From JBFHQE01 sp041592335 (GTDB taxonomy: Bacteria; Pseudomonadota; Gammaproteobacteria; Thiohalobacterales; Thiohalobacteraceae), in contig JBFHQE010000032.1 in the NCBI GenBank assembly GCA_041592335.1, forward strand, positions 1 to 21,169: a stretch of 21,169 nucleotides of DNA, in the 5' to 3' direction. This document shows, piece by piece, positions 6,660-15,341 of the stretch. The first letter of the stretch is position 1. Each line of letters opens with the position of its first letter. Both the position numbers and the translations under genes were made by a program. Below the pieces are notes generated by a model that saw only the letters and a program-made list of their open reading frames with translations, was not told the DNA's origin and made no database searches.

Positions 6660-9257
6660 TTGTCTGAATATTCGATCGAAACGCTGAAAGCCGCATACAA
6701 CAGCTGCAAAAATATTTTAAGAAAAAACTTCGATGCACGCGTCTGTCCCGAGGCGCTGGTTTCGCATTACTGCAGCGCTATCGATCATCTTATCCAGCGT
6801 GCCTGGCAACAGATTGTGCAGCCACCCGCGTCAGGCCTCGCCCTCATTGCTGTCGGCGGTTACGGTCGCGGCGAATTAATGCCGGCATCCGATATCGACC
6901 TCATGATCCTGCTGGAGGAAGAAGTCGAATCCGAATACGCGGCCGTTATCTCCAAATTTCTTACCACCCTGTGGGATATAGGTCTCGAAGTCGGCCATTC
7001 GGTACGTACCGTCGAGGACTGTGTTGAACAGGGTAAAGATGACATCACCGTGGCGACCAACCTGCTGGAGTCGCGGCTTCTGACCGGTGACGCCTCGCTC
7101 TACGAGCAGATGAAACATGCCACCGGCCCCGATCAGATGTGGAACGGTCGTGACTTCTTCCAGGCCAAGCTGGAAGAGCAGGATCGGCGGCACAATAAGT
7201 TTGGCGACACGGCTTACAACCTCGAACCGAACATCAAGGAAAACCCCGGCGGCCTGCGCGACATCCAGATGATAGGCTGGGTTGCCAAGCGCCATTATGA
7301 TTGCGAAACCCTTGAAGGCCTGCTGGTGTATGGTTTTCTGACTGAACAGGAATACCTCACACTGGTCGACGGCCAGCGCTTCCTGTGGCGCATTCGCGTG
7401 GCCTTGCACCTGCTGACCAAACGCCGCGAGGATCGGTTGCTGTTCGATTATCAACGCACCCTGGCCAAGATGCTGGGTTACAGCACGGATGAAGACAATG
7501 CCAAGATGGATGTCGAGGCCTTCATGCAGGATTACTATCGCTGGGTGGTCGAACTCAACCGTCTGAATGAAATGCTGCTGGCACTGTTCAAGGAACAGAT
7601 TCTGTACGGCGATGAAGCGCCGGAACCCACCCCCATCAATCGCCGTTTCCAGTCACGCAAGGGTTTTATCGAGGTCGCCTACCCCACGGTATTCGAACAC
7701 TACCCCTTTGCCATGCTGGAGATCTTTCTGCTGCTGGCGCAGAACGACCAATTGCAGGGCGTGCGCGCCTCGACCATCCGCCTGATACGCCAGCATCATC
7801 ACCTGATCAACGAGGACTTCCGCAACGATCTGCGCTGTCGCTCCTTGTTCATGGAACTCGTGCGCCAACCGAAAGGGGTTACTCACGAACTGCGCCGCAT
7901 GAACCGCTACGGCGTGCTGGCCGCCTATATACCCGTATTCGCCAGGATCGTCGGCCAGATGCAGTACGACCTGTTTCATGCCTACACGGTGGATGAGCAC
8001 ACCCTGTTCGTGGTACGCAATATCCGCCGTTTCACCGTAACCGCCTACGCCCATGAACTGCCCTTCTGTCATGAGCTGATGAGCAGCATCCCCAAGCAGG
8101 AATTACTGATTCTCGCCGGGCTCTTCCATGATATCGCCAAGGGCCGCGGCGGCGATCACTCCGAGCTTGGCGCAAAAGATGCCCTGGAGTTTTGCCTGCA
8201 TCATGGCATGAGCGAATACGACGCCAACCTGGTTTCCTGGCTGGTGAAATGCCATCTGCTAATGTCGAGCACGGCACAACGCCGCGATATCAGCGACCCG
8301 GCGGTCATTCATGACTTTGCCTCGCAGGTGCAGGAGCGCAATCGCCTGAGTTACCTCTACCTGCTTACCGTGGCGGATATGCGCGGTACCAATCCCGAAC
8401 TGTGGAATTCCTGGAAAGCCTCGTTGCTGATGGAGCTTTATCACTCCACCGCGCGTGCATTGCGCCGTGGTCTGGAAAATCCACTGGATCAGGCCGACAT
8501 CATCGAGGCTACCCGTTCGGCTGCCATGAACGCATTGCTGGGCGACGGTTTTTCACAGGCAGACATAGATGCACTCTGGGCAAGCATTCCCGAAGATTAC
8601 TTCGTTCGCCTCAGCGAAAATGAAATCACCTGGCAATCCATGTCCATCCTGAACCATGCCGGCAAGCAGGAACCGCTGGTCATGATCAAACCGAGTGAAG
8701 AACGTGGCGCCACGGAGATCTTTATTTACGCCCCGATCAACGAGGGACTGTTCGAACGCATCACCGCGTTACTTGCGCAACAAAACCTCACTGTCGTGGA
8801 CGCGCGCATCCTCACCACTCATGATCAACACGCGCTGGACACCTATTCGGTTCTGGATGCGGATGGCGAGGTCGTGCTCGACGGCTTCCGCATCCAGGCC
8901 TTACTGAAGTCGTTGCAGGAAGGTCTGAATAACCTCGACAAAATCAAAACCGAGGTCGCCCGCCCCGCCCCTCGCCAGTTCCAACATTTCCATATACCGA
9001 CACTGGTTGATTTCACCCATGATGAAAACAGCCAGCGCACCATTGTGGAACTGGTAACCGAAGACCGTCCCGGATTGCTGTGCGAGGTCGGGAAAATATT
9101 CACCCAGTGTGGCGTGCGAATGGAAAATGCGCGAATTTCAACCTACGGTTCGCGCGCCGAAGACGTGTTCTATGTGACGGATTCGCAACAGAACCTGCTT
9201 GAAGATCCGGCGATATTGCAGTGTTTGCGCGAACGGTTGAAATTTGCACTCGAATAA
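6660..9257 (+). CDS. glnD: Bifunctional uridylyltransferase / uridylyl-removing enzyme (PII modification)
   Basis: Nitrogen sensor that uridylylates PII proteins when glutamine is low and deuridylylates them when it is high. The 865-residue protein has the nucleotidyltransferase motif GGYGRGELMPASDIDL, with D78 and D80 as metal ligands. A central helical domain follows, then the HD hydrolase motif FHDIAKGRGGDHSELG (H490, D491), and two C-terminal ACT domains that bind glutamine, starting near 684 and 794. The start is TTG at 6660: an in-frame TAA lies at 6654-6656 and the next methionine (M74) is inside the catalytic motif. AGAGG sits ten bases upstream. It follows map after an interspersed REP pair. 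Confidence 0.97.
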   Translation: MSEYSIETLKAAYNSCKNILRKNFDARVCPEALVSHYCSAIDHLIQRAWQQIVQPPASGLALIAVGGYGRGELMPASDIDLMILLEEEVESEYAAVISKFLTTLWDIGLEVGHSVRTVEDCVEQGKDDITVATNLLESRLLTGDASLYEQMKHATGPDQMWNGRDFFQAKLEEQDRRHNKFGDTAYNLEPNIKENPGGLRDIQMIGWVAKRHYDCETLEGLLVYGFLTEQEYLTLVDGQRFLWRIRVALHLLTKRREDRLLFDYQRTLAKMLGYSTDEDNAKMDVEAFMQDYYRWVVELNRLNEMLLALFKEQILYGDEAPEPTPINRRFQSRKGFIEVAYPTVFEHYPFAMLEIFLLLAQNDQLQGVRASTIRLIRQHHHLINEDFRNDLRCRSLFMELVRQPKGVTHELRRMNRYGVLAAYIPVFARIVGQMQYDLFHAYTVDEHTLFVVRNIRRFTVTAYAHELPFCHELMSSIPKQELLILAGLFHDIAKGRGGDHSELGAKDALEFCLHHGMSEYDANLVSWLVKCHLLMSSTAQRRDISDPAVIHDFASQVQERNRLSYLYLLTVADMRGTNPELWNSWKASLLMELYHSTARALRRGLENPLDQADIIEATRSAAMNALLGDGFSQADIDALWASIPEDYFVRLSENEITWQSMSILNHAGKQEPLVMIKPSEERGATEIFIYAPINEGLFERITALLAQQNLTVVDARILTTHDQHALDTYSVLDADGEVVLDGFRIQALLKSLQEGLNNLDKIKTEVARPAPRQFQHFHIPTLVDFTHDENSQRTIVELVTEDRPGLLCEVGKIFTQCGVRMENARISTYGSRAEDVFYVTDSQQNLLEDPAILQCLRERLKFALE

Positions 9258-9280
9258 CCGGCAAACCATTTAACCTCGAC

Positions 9281-9314
9281 TATACTTTGGCTAACGGATG
9301 GGGCGTTCTGCCCC
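9281..9314 (+). promoter_or_regulatory. Candidate -10 box and leader hairpin before the DsrC-like gene
   Basis: TATACT (9281-9286) is a good -10 hexamer, but I find no matching -35. GGGGC (9300-9304) pairs with GCCCC (9310-9314) around a 5-base loop and is followed by GTCTCTTAG. It could be a weak glnD terminator or a leader hairpin of the next gene. Both readings are tentative. Confidence 0.3.
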
Positions 9315-9346
9315 GTCTCTTAGTCAACATCCGGAGGTTACGTTGT

Positions 9347-9712
9347 ATGACTAGATCTGATCTGTACACCGACGCATCCATCAAGCCTGTCATGCCGGAT
9401 CCCAGCGACCCGTTTTCCAACCTGAAACCCTGGAACGAGGAACGCGCTCGTTACCTGGCCCAGCTGGAAGGCATTGACCTGACTCACGAACACCTCTACC
9501 TGTTGAAGGCAATTCGCGATTGTTACCGGGATAATCCACACATGTCGGCGCGAGAAGCCCTGGGTTGCCTGGAGCTGAATATGCTGGGAGCCGATGCCAA
9601 GCGGCATCTGTATGAGCTGTTCCCTGATGGCCCGGTGCGTCAGGCGGCTCACATTGCAGGCATTCCCGTCCCGGCCGGCGCGGAGAACCATTCCTTCGGG
9701 AGTGTTATGTAG
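9347..9712 (+). CDS. DsrC/TusE-family protein lacking both signature cysteines
   Basis: Small 121-residue protein with the DsrC/TusE/RspA pattern: a WNEERARYLAQLEGIDLT stretch (29-46), the HEHLYLLKAIRDCYRD helix (47-62), LYELFPDGPVRQAAHIAG (88-105) and the C-terminal arm GIPVPAGAEN. DsrC proteins carry QAC and PTGC in these last two places and use the cysteines for persulfide or trisulfide transfer. TusE keeps only the latter. Here both are alanine (A101 and A112), and the arm is extended by HSFGSVM. It therefore cannot relay sulfur by the known mechanism; a binding or regulatory role is inference. GGAGG lies nine bases before the ATG. The 3' end overlaps the convergent VOC gene by 8 bases. 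Confidence 0.75.
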   Translation: MTRSDLYTDASIKPVMPDPSDPFSNLKPWNEERARYLAQLEGIDLTHEHLYLLKAIRDCYRDNPHMSAREALGCLELNMLGADAKRHLYELFPDGPVRQAAHIAGIPVPAGAENHSFGSVM

Positions 9713-10079
9713 CCTGGATCAACTCCAGGGCATTGCCATCCGGATCACGGCAAAACAGGGCGGCGCGACCGGATTTGCTGAGCTTGTAAGCGATTCCCGC
9801 CGCGTCCAGCCGTTGCTGGATGGCCGGTAAATCGGCAACAGCCAGCGCCGTGTGCCGGTCGTCCCCGCCGTGCTCGGGGCGACCGGACACCGGATCGGGA
9901 TTGGGCATTTCAATGAGGTGAATCTGGCCGTTACCCAGGCGTAACCAGGCTCCGGGATAACGCAAGGCCGGACGTTCCGGCTCGATCTCCATCCCCAGTA
10001 CCTGCTGGTAAAATACCAGTGCCCTGGCAGTATCGGCCACCAGTACGCTGACATGATGCAACGAGAAAGCCTGCGTCAT
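9705..10079 (-). CDS. VOC-fold (glyoxalase/bleomycin resistance superfamily) protein
   Basis: A 124-residue single-module protein with two beta-alpha-beta-beta-beta halves. The first half starts HHVSVLVADTARALVFYQQV (from H8), the second DRHTALAVADLPAIQQRL (from D74). Possible metal ligands in the usual places are H9, H54 (QIHLIEMP), H76 and E119 in DPDGNALELIQ. Substrate is unknown; members include lyases, dioxygenases and antibiotic-binding proteins, and nothing here singles one out. I chose the ATG at 10079 because it starts just before the fold and overlaps the stop of the upstream permease gene as ATGA. A longer ORF would add 28 unlikely residues. It is probably cotranscribed with the permease. 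Confidence 0.85.
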   Translation of the reverse strand: MTQAFSLHHVSVLVADTARALVFYQQVLGMEIEPERPALRYPGAWLRLGNGQIHLIEMPNPDPVSGRPEHGGDDRHTALAVADLPAIQQRLDAAGIAYKLSKSGRAALFCRDPDGNALELIQAT

Positions 10080-10972
10080 GGGTTCAATTTTTCCTCGCCC
10101 GGATGAAACTGCATGCGCGCCGCCACGTAGGCCGCCAACACGATCAATCCACCACCAATCCACTCACGCAGTTGCACATGCTCATCGGTCAGTAATGACG
10201 CCGACACCGCGCCCGCCACCAGCTCGAACAGCAGGATGGTGGATGACCGATACACCGGCATATGGGTAACGCCATGCTGTACCGCCAGTGTCATGATGAC
10301 GATACCGAACCAGCCCAGTATCACCGCGCCGCCCCAGGTCATCGGGCTAACCGAGGGGAACGGCAAACCCTCGAGCCACAGCAGCAGCAAACAGATGAAC
10401 AACACGCCCAGCCAGTTCATGCCGGCCTTGACGCAGTTGGAAACTGCCTGCATGTGCCGCACGGATACATTCGCGATGGCGAAAGCAAAACCGGAGGACA
10501 ACGCCAGCCAGTCGGCGCGATCGCGCGGCCAGGGCCAGCCAATCGCCGGATCCCAAAGCATGAACAACGCCCCGCCCACGGCAGTGACAAATACCAGCGC
10601 CGCGAGAGCGCTTAACCGTTCCCCCAGAAACAGCCTGCCCAGAATAACCGTCCAGAACGGTGACAGATAGAACAGCAGCAACACCCGCACAACCGAACCT
10701 TCCAGTACCGCCAGCACGAAGGCGACATTGCACCAGCCGGCCGACAGGCCCATGATGAGCAGAATTCCGGGGGTATGGCTGAACTCCTCGCGACGACGGT
10801 AAACCGGCACCATGCACACCAGCAGCGCCGCGCAGTACATGGCCAGCGTTGACCACAACCCGGCCAGACCGGCCCCTTCCAGCAGGCGCAAGGGATACCA
10901 GATCAGCCCCCACATGGTGGCGGCCAACAACAGGGAAAAAATGGGTAATAGCGTGTGGCTGTGCTTATTCAC
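10076..10972 (-). CDS. EamA/DMT-superfamily permease
   Basis: Inner-membrane protein of 298 residues with about ten hydrophobic helices in two repeated halves, the arrangement of the drug/metabolite transporter superfamily. Family features include LLAATMWGLIWYPLRLLEG at the N-terminus, FYLSPFWTVILGRLFLGER at the end of the first repeat, and a similar YRSSTILLFELVAGAVSASL segment in the second. The start is GTG at 10972, without a strong ribosome-binding site. The substrate cannot be deduced: related proteins export amino acids, metabolites or drugs. The downstream VOC gene overlaps as ATGA, so the pair may serve one function. It is divergent from dapC across 59 bases. Confidence 0.85.
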   Translation of the reverse strand: MNKHSHTLLPIFSLLLAATMWGLIWYPLRLLEGAGLAGLWSTLAMYCAALLVCMVPVYRRREEFSHTPGILLIMGLSAGWCNVAFVLAVLEGSVVRVLLLFYLSPFWTVILGRLFLGERLSALAALVFVTAVGGALFMLWDPAIGWPWPRDRADWLALSSGFAFAIANVSVRHMQAVSNCVKAGMNWLGVLFICLLLLWLEGLPFPSVSPMTWGGAVILGWFGIVIMTLAVQHGVTHMPVYRSSTILLFELVAGAVSASLLTDEHVQLREWIGGGLIVLAAYVAARMQFHPGEEKLNP

Positions 10973-10981
10973 GGCTTCACG

Positions 10982-10987
10982 TATAAT
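10982..10987 (+). promoter_or_regulatory. Candidate -10 element for dapC
   Basis: A perfect TATAAT lies 44 bases before the dapC ATG. The -35 position falls in the first codons of the divergent permease gene and reads only CTGTGC with a 17-base spacer, so the promoter may need an activator. No good Shine-Dalgarno sequence precedes dapC. Confidence 0.45.
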
Positions 10988-11031
10988 TCTTCGTTTTTGT
11001 TGCAGCGACGCGCATTGGCACTGACATCACA

Positions 11032-12237
11032 ATGAATCCTGATCTGGCATTGTTACAACCTTATCCTTTCGAACGCCTGGCGGCCCTCAAGGCCGGTACC
11101 CAGCCGCCCGCCAATGTAGCACACATTAACCTGTCGATTGGCGAGCCCAAGCATCAGCCGCCGGACTTCGTTGCCCAGACACTCATCAGTCATTTGCATG
11201 GCATGGCCAGCTACCCTGTTACCAAGGGCTCGCCGGAACTACGCCAGAGTATCGGTGACTGGTTGGTCGCGCGCTTCGCGTTAAACGCCATCGACATGGA
11301 AACCCAGGTGATCCCGGTCAATGGAACACGCGAGGCGCTGTTTGCCTTTGCCCAGGCGGTAATCGATCGCACCCGCGACCCCATGCTGTTGATGCCTAAC
11401 CCCTTCTACCAGATTTACGAAGGCGCCGCCCTGCTGGCTGGCGCACAGCCCTGGTTCATGAACACCACCGCGGCCAATGGTTATCTTCCGGATTTCGATG
11501 CGGTGCCCGAGGATGTATGGCAACGCTGTCAGCTGATCTATATCTGCTCGCCCGGCAACCCGACCGGCGCGATCATTCCGGAAGCGGAACTACATAAGCT
11601 GATCGCCCTGGCGGACAAACACGATTTCATCATCGCCTCGGATGAGTGCTATTCGGAACTCTATCCTATCGATGCCGAACCACCGGTCGGACTGCTGCAG
11701 GCCTGCGCAAGCCTGGGACGACACGGTTACGAACGCTGCGTTGTCTTTCACAGTCTGTCCAAGCGCTCCAACCTTCCCGGTCTGCGCTCGGGATTCGTGG
11801 CGGGCGATGCCAACGTGCTTAAGGATTTTCTCCGCTATCGCACCTATCATGGCTGCGCAATGCCACCGGCTACCCAGGCTGCCAGCACCCGCGCCTGGCA
11901 GGATGAAGCGCATGTGCGCGACAATCGCGCCCTGTACCAGGAAAAGTTCACGGCCGTACTCGATACCCTGCAACCGGTGATTGACGTACATGCACCCGAG
12001 GCCGGCTTTTACCTGTGGATGAAAACACCCTGCAGCGATACCGAGTTTGCCAGACAACTCTATAGCGAACAGAACATCACCGTGGTACCCGGCAGTTATC
12101 TTTCGCGCGACACCGATAGCGGCAACCCCGGACACAATCACGTGCGCATGGCACTGGTTGCACCGCTGGAAGAATGCATTGATGCCGCCAGACGCATTAA
12201 ACACTTTTTACAAAACCTGAATGGAGCAAGCTCATGA
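11032..12237 (+). CDS. dapC: Succinyldiaminopimelate transaminase
   Basis: PLP enzyme of the succinylase branch of lysine and diaminopimelate synthesis; transfers the amino group from glutamate to N-succinyl-2-amino-6-ketopimelate. The 401-residue protein is a class I/II aminotransferase of fold type I. It opens NPDLALLQPYPFERLAALK and has INLSIGEPKHQPP, CSPGNPTGAIIPEAEL and SDECYSELY. The cofactor lysine is K244 in SLSKRSNLPGLRSGF, the form typical of DapC. Its stop overlaps the dapD start as ATGA, which supports the assignment over other aminotransferases. There is no intact SD, but the start fits homologues. Confidence 0.95.
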   Translation: MNPDLALLQPYPFERLAALKAGTQPPANVAHINLSIGEPKHQPPDFVAQTLISHLHGMASYPVTKGSPELRQSIGDWLVARFALNAIDMETQVIPVNGTREALFAFAQAVIDRTRDPMLLMPNPFYQIYEGAALLAGAQPWFMNTTAANGYLPDFDAVPEDVWQRCQLIYICSPGNPTGAIIPEAELHKLIALADKHDFIIASDECYSELYPIDAEPPVGLLQACASLGRHGYERCVVFHSLSKRSNLPGLRSGFVAGDANVLKDFLRYRTYHGCAMPPATQAASTRAWQDEAHVRDNRALYQEKFTAVLDTLQPVIDVHAPEAGFYLWMKTPCSDTEFARQLYSEQNITVVPGSYLSRDTDSGNPGHNHVRMALVAPLEECIDAARRIKHFLQNLNGASS

Positions 12238-13055
12238 GCGATACCAAAGCCATCATCGAAGAAGCCTTTGAACGCCGCGCCGACATCAATCCGCGCAGCG
12301 TCGAACCGCTGGTCAAGGAGGCGGTCATGGAAGCCATTCATCAGCTTGACTCAGGCAAGGCGCGAGTCGCGGAAAAAATCGACGGTAAATGGCAGGTACA
12401 CGACTGGCTGAAAAAGGCGGTGCTGCTTTCCTTCCGTATCGAAGACAACCAGTTCATGAAAGGCGGATTCACCAATTACTACGACAAGGTACCGTCCAAG
12501 TACGCGGATATGAGCTCGCGCGAACTGCGCGACGGTGGCGTGCGCGTCGTGCCGCCAGCCGCGGCCCGTCGTGGCTCCTATATCGCGCCGGGCGTGGTAT
12601 TGATGCCCTCCTACGTGAACATCGGCGCCTATGTCGATTCCGGCACCATGGTCGATACCTGGGCGACAGTCGGTTCCTGTGCCCAGATCGGCAAGAACGT
12701 GCATCTTTCAGGCGGCGTGGGTATTGGCGGCGTACTGGAGCCGTTGCAGGCCGCACCCACCATCATCGAAGACAATTGCTTCATTGGCGCACGTTCGGAA
12801 GTGGTCGAAGGCGTGATCGTCGAGGAAGGTTCGGTGATTTCCATGGGTGTCTATATTGGCCAGAGCACTCGCATCTATGACCGCGAAAAAGACGAAGTCA
12901 TCTATGGCCGCGTACCGGCGGGCTCCGTGGTGGTATCCGGCAATCTGCCTTCCAAGGACGGCAAATACAGCCTCTATTGTGCGGTGATCGTGAAGAAAGT
13001 AGATGAAAAGACGCGTAGCAAGGTTGGGATTAACGAACTGCTACGCGATATCTAA
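12234..13055 (+). CDS. dapD: 2,3,4,5-tetrahydropyridine-2,6-dicarboxylate N-succinyltransferase
   Basis: Transfers succinyl from succinyl-CoA to tetrahydrodipicolinate, the step before DapC in lysine and peptidoglycan precursor synthesis. The 273 residues match the roughly 274 of the Escherichia coli enzyme. An N-terminal helical domain is followed by a left-handed beta-helix of hexapeptide repeats (about 105-225), with GSYIAPGVVLMPSYVNIGAY, MVDTWATVGSCAQIG and GGVGIGGVLEP, the last a family hallmark. The C-terminal stretch RVPAGSVVVSGNLPS is also typical. It is translationally coupled to dapC by an ATGA overlap. A hairpin follows the stop by 12 bases. Confidence 0.97.
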   Translation: MSDTKAIIEEAFERRADINPRSVEPLVKEAVMEAIHQLDSGKARVAEKIDGKWQVHDWLKKAVLLSFRIEDNQFMKGGFTNYYDKVPSKYADMSSRELRDGGVRVVPPAAARRGSYIAPGVVLMPSYVNIGAYVDSGTMVDTWATVGSCAQIGKNVHLSGGVGIGGVLEPLQAAPTIIEDNCFIGARSEVVEGVIVEEGSVISMGVYIGQSTRIYDREKDEVIYGRVPAGSVVVSGNLPSKDGKYSLYCAVIVKKVDEKTRSKVGINELLRDI

Positions 13056-13067
13056 CGGGACGTCGAC

Positions 13068-13097
13068 GGTAGGGGCAATTCCCGGATTGCTCCTACC
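13068..13097. repeat. Palindromic repeat/terminator between convergent dapD and the GGDEF-EAL gene
   Basis: GGTAGGGGCAAT (13068-13079) pairs with ATTGCTCCTACC (13086-13097) as 12 bp with one G-T pair and a six-base loop. It covers the TAG stop of the convergent gene, so it could terminate both transcripts, although no long T-run follows. Each strand carries GTAG at the start of the palindrome, as in REP-like dispersed elements, and the minus strand shares GTAGGAGC with the REP at 6576. Confidence 0.55.
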
Positions 13098-15285
13098 GGC
13101 CTGTTTCCACACCGGTAACACGCTGGCGCAGTTCTTCGCTGGCCTGCAATATCAAACGCCGGATGGCACCACCCGGCATCGGTCGACTGAAATAGTAACC
13201 CTGAACTTCGTGGCAACCCTGCGAGCGCAGGAATTCCATCTGCTCAACCTGCTCAACACCTTCCGCCATCACCCGCATATCCAGGCTCTGACCTAGCGTG
13301 ATAATGGTTCGGCAAATTGCCGCGCCGTCTTTCTTGTGCATGTCACGCACGAAAGACTGGTCCAGCTTGATTTTCTGAATCGGGAAACGGGTGAGATAAC
13401 TGAGCGAGGAATAACCGGTGCCGAAATCGTCAACGGATATCTGGATACCCAGTTCGCGCAACTGGCTTAAGGTATCGATGGTCGTCTCGACGTCCTTCAT
13501 GATGAGGCTTTCGGTCAGTTCCACTTCGAGATATTTAGGATCCAGCCCGGAAGATTCCAGTGCGCCGGTGATATTGCTGATGAGATTTTTGTGGCGGAAC
13601 TGCACCGCGGAAAGATTGATTGCAACTCGCAGCGGCGGCAGCCCTTCATCCTGCCAGGCCTTTGCCTGACGACAGGCCTCGTTCATAACCCAGTCGCCAA
13701 TCTCGGTTATCAGACCGGAACTCTCGGCCACCGGAATAAACTCACCGGGAGACACCTGTCCATCTTCCGGCTGGTTCCAGCGCAGCAGCGCTTCCACGCC
13801 GACCACCTGGCCAGTACGCAGATCAAGCTGTGGCTGGTAATGCAATGTAAATTCGTCACGCTTCAGGGCCAGGCGCAGATTGCGCTCAATTGCCACGCGT
13901 CGCTGCACCATCTGGTTCAGTTCCGCGATATAAAACTGGTAGCGGTTACGGCCCTCGCGCTTGGCCTTGTACATCGCCATGTCGGCATTCTTCAGCAGAT
14001 TATCGGCATCCTGATCCTCGAATGGATAAAGGGTAACGCCGATACTGATACCGGTATGAATCTGATGCCCGTCAATCGTGATCGGTTGCAGGATAATATC
14101 GACAATCCGCTCGGCCAGTTCGACCGCGTCTTCCACCGTGTTCAGGTTGGTTTGAATAACCCCGAATTCATCGCCGCCAAAACGCGCCACCGTATCGGAT
14201 TCACGGGTACAACTGCTGATCCGCGAAGCAATTTCCTTTAACAGGCGGTCGCCCACGCTATGCCCCAGTGAATCGTTCACGTCCTTGAAATGATCGATAT
14301 CCAGGAACATCACGGACAGTAATGTGGAATTGCGCCGGGAATTCGCCATTGCTTGCAACAGGCGATCGCGAAACAGGCTGCGATTCGGCAAGCCGGTCAA
14401 GGTGTCGTAGTGTGCCAGGAAGTGCGCTCGGGTTTCCGCCTGGTCCTGTCGACTGACGTCGCGGGCAATCATGACCGCGGACTCGATGCGGCCCTGGGCA
14501 CCAATCAGCGGCGCAAGCCGGATTTCCACGCGCCGGGTTTTCCCCTTGCGCGTGATCAGCCGCAGGCTAAGTTGCGAGGATTCGCCGGACAACACACTCC
14601 GTGATACCGCGGCAACCTTGCCTCGCTCCGAATAGGTAATGTATTCGCTCAGGTCCGAACCAATAATTTCACCGCTGTGGCTATAACCCAGCAGGGCCGC
14701 TCCGGCAGGGTTTATTTCCTCAATCACGCCTTTGGTGTTAATCACCGCCACGCAATCGGTTTCGGTCTCGACCAGCTGACGTAACAGCTGTTCCCGCTCG
14801 TAGAGACGATCCTGTACCAGCCGCCGGTCGGTAATATCCGTCAGCGCCCCTTCGATATGGAGCAGGCCTGAGTGTTCGCGCGTAACTACCCGGCAGCAGT
14901 CACGCACCCAACGATAACGCTGCTGCGCTACCTGCAAACGGTATTCGCAACAGGTTTCCATGCGGCTGTGTAAGCGTTGCACACTGGCAAGCAGCCGCTC
15001 ACGGTCGTCCGGATGCACATATTCCAGCCAGTCATTCAGCAAACCGGTGCAATCGGAATCGGCACCAAAGGCATCCGGGAAGTTATCGGTAAGCCAGTCG
15101 ATACGCAGCCCGAGATGAAGACTATCGAAACGGCCACCATATCCGGCTACTGGCGAGACAGCCAGAAAACGCGAAAGTCGTGGATCGTCACTGGAAGCCC
15201 CATCCAGAAAATGATTTTTTACGCCCATGCAATTGCCATTAGTCAGTTTTGGGTTGGCCATTCGGCTGTGGTATTCGGCATTCAT
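13093..15285 (-). CDS. PAS-PAS-GGDEF-EAL cyclic-di-GMP turnover protein
   Basis: A 730-residue cytoplasmic signalling protein with no clear membrane segment. Two PAS-type sensor modules (about 58-160 and 172-290) precede a GGDEF domain and an EAL domain (about 475-718). The cyclase motif GGDEF is intact at 370-374, with an inhibitory-site RESD five residues upstream (361-364). The phosphodiesterase has EALLRW (498-503), VAINLSAVQF, EVELTESL, DDFGTGYSSL and KIKLDQSFV, the metal and catalytic set of active enzymes. Both activities may therefore be present. I prefer the ATG at 15285, preceded by AGGA, over one at 15321 that lacks an SD and directly follows a stop. It is convergent with dapD. Confidence 0.93.
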   Translation of the reverse strand: MNAEYHSRMANPKLTNGNCMGVKNHFLDGASSDDPRLSRFLAVSPVAGYGGRFDSLHLGLRIDWLTDNFPDAFGADSDCTGLLNDWLEYVHPDDRERLLASVQRLHSRMETCCEYRLQVAQQRYRWVRDCCRVVTREHSGLLHIEGALTDITDRRLVQDRLYEREQLLRQLVETETDCVAVINTKGVIEEINPAGAALLGYSHSGEIIGSDLSEYITYSERGKVAAVSRSVLSGESSQLSLRLITRKGKTRRVEIRLAPLIGAQGRIESAVMIARDVSRQDQAETRAHFLAHYDTLTGLPNRSLFRDRLLQAMANSRRNSTLLSVMFLDIDHFKDVNDSLGHSVGDRLLKEIASRISSCTRESDTVARFGGDEFGVIQTNLNTVEDAVELAERIVDIILQPITIDGHQIHTGISIGVTLYPFEDQDADNLLKNADMAMYKAKREGRNRYQFYIAELNQMVQRRVAIERNLRLALKRDEFTLHYQPQLDLRTGQVVGVEALLRWNQPEDGQVSPGEFIPVAESSGLITEIGDWVMNEACRQAKAWQDEGLPPLRVAINLSAVQFRHKNLISNITGALESSGLDPKYLEVELTESLIMKDVETTIDTLSQLRELGIQISVDDFGTGYSSLSYLTRFPIQKIKLDQSFVRDMHKKDGAAICRTIITLGQSLDMRVMAEGVEQVEQMEFLRSQGCHEVQGYYFSRPMPGGAIRRLILQASEELRQRVTGVETGR

Positions 15286-15341
15286 GCTTCCTATCGGCAA
15301 AACGCAGACTGTCTTAAACATCTATTGAGTATTAGATCGCA

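Noticed and set aside
10347..10913. 188-residue minus-strand ORF in another frame of the permease gene
   Set aside because: Glycine- and arginine-rich out-of-frame translation; the EamA frame has the membrane helices.
11590..12204. 204-residue minus-strand ORF inside dapC
   Set aside because: Shadow of the dapC frame; the aminotransferase motifs run through the whole region on the plus strand.
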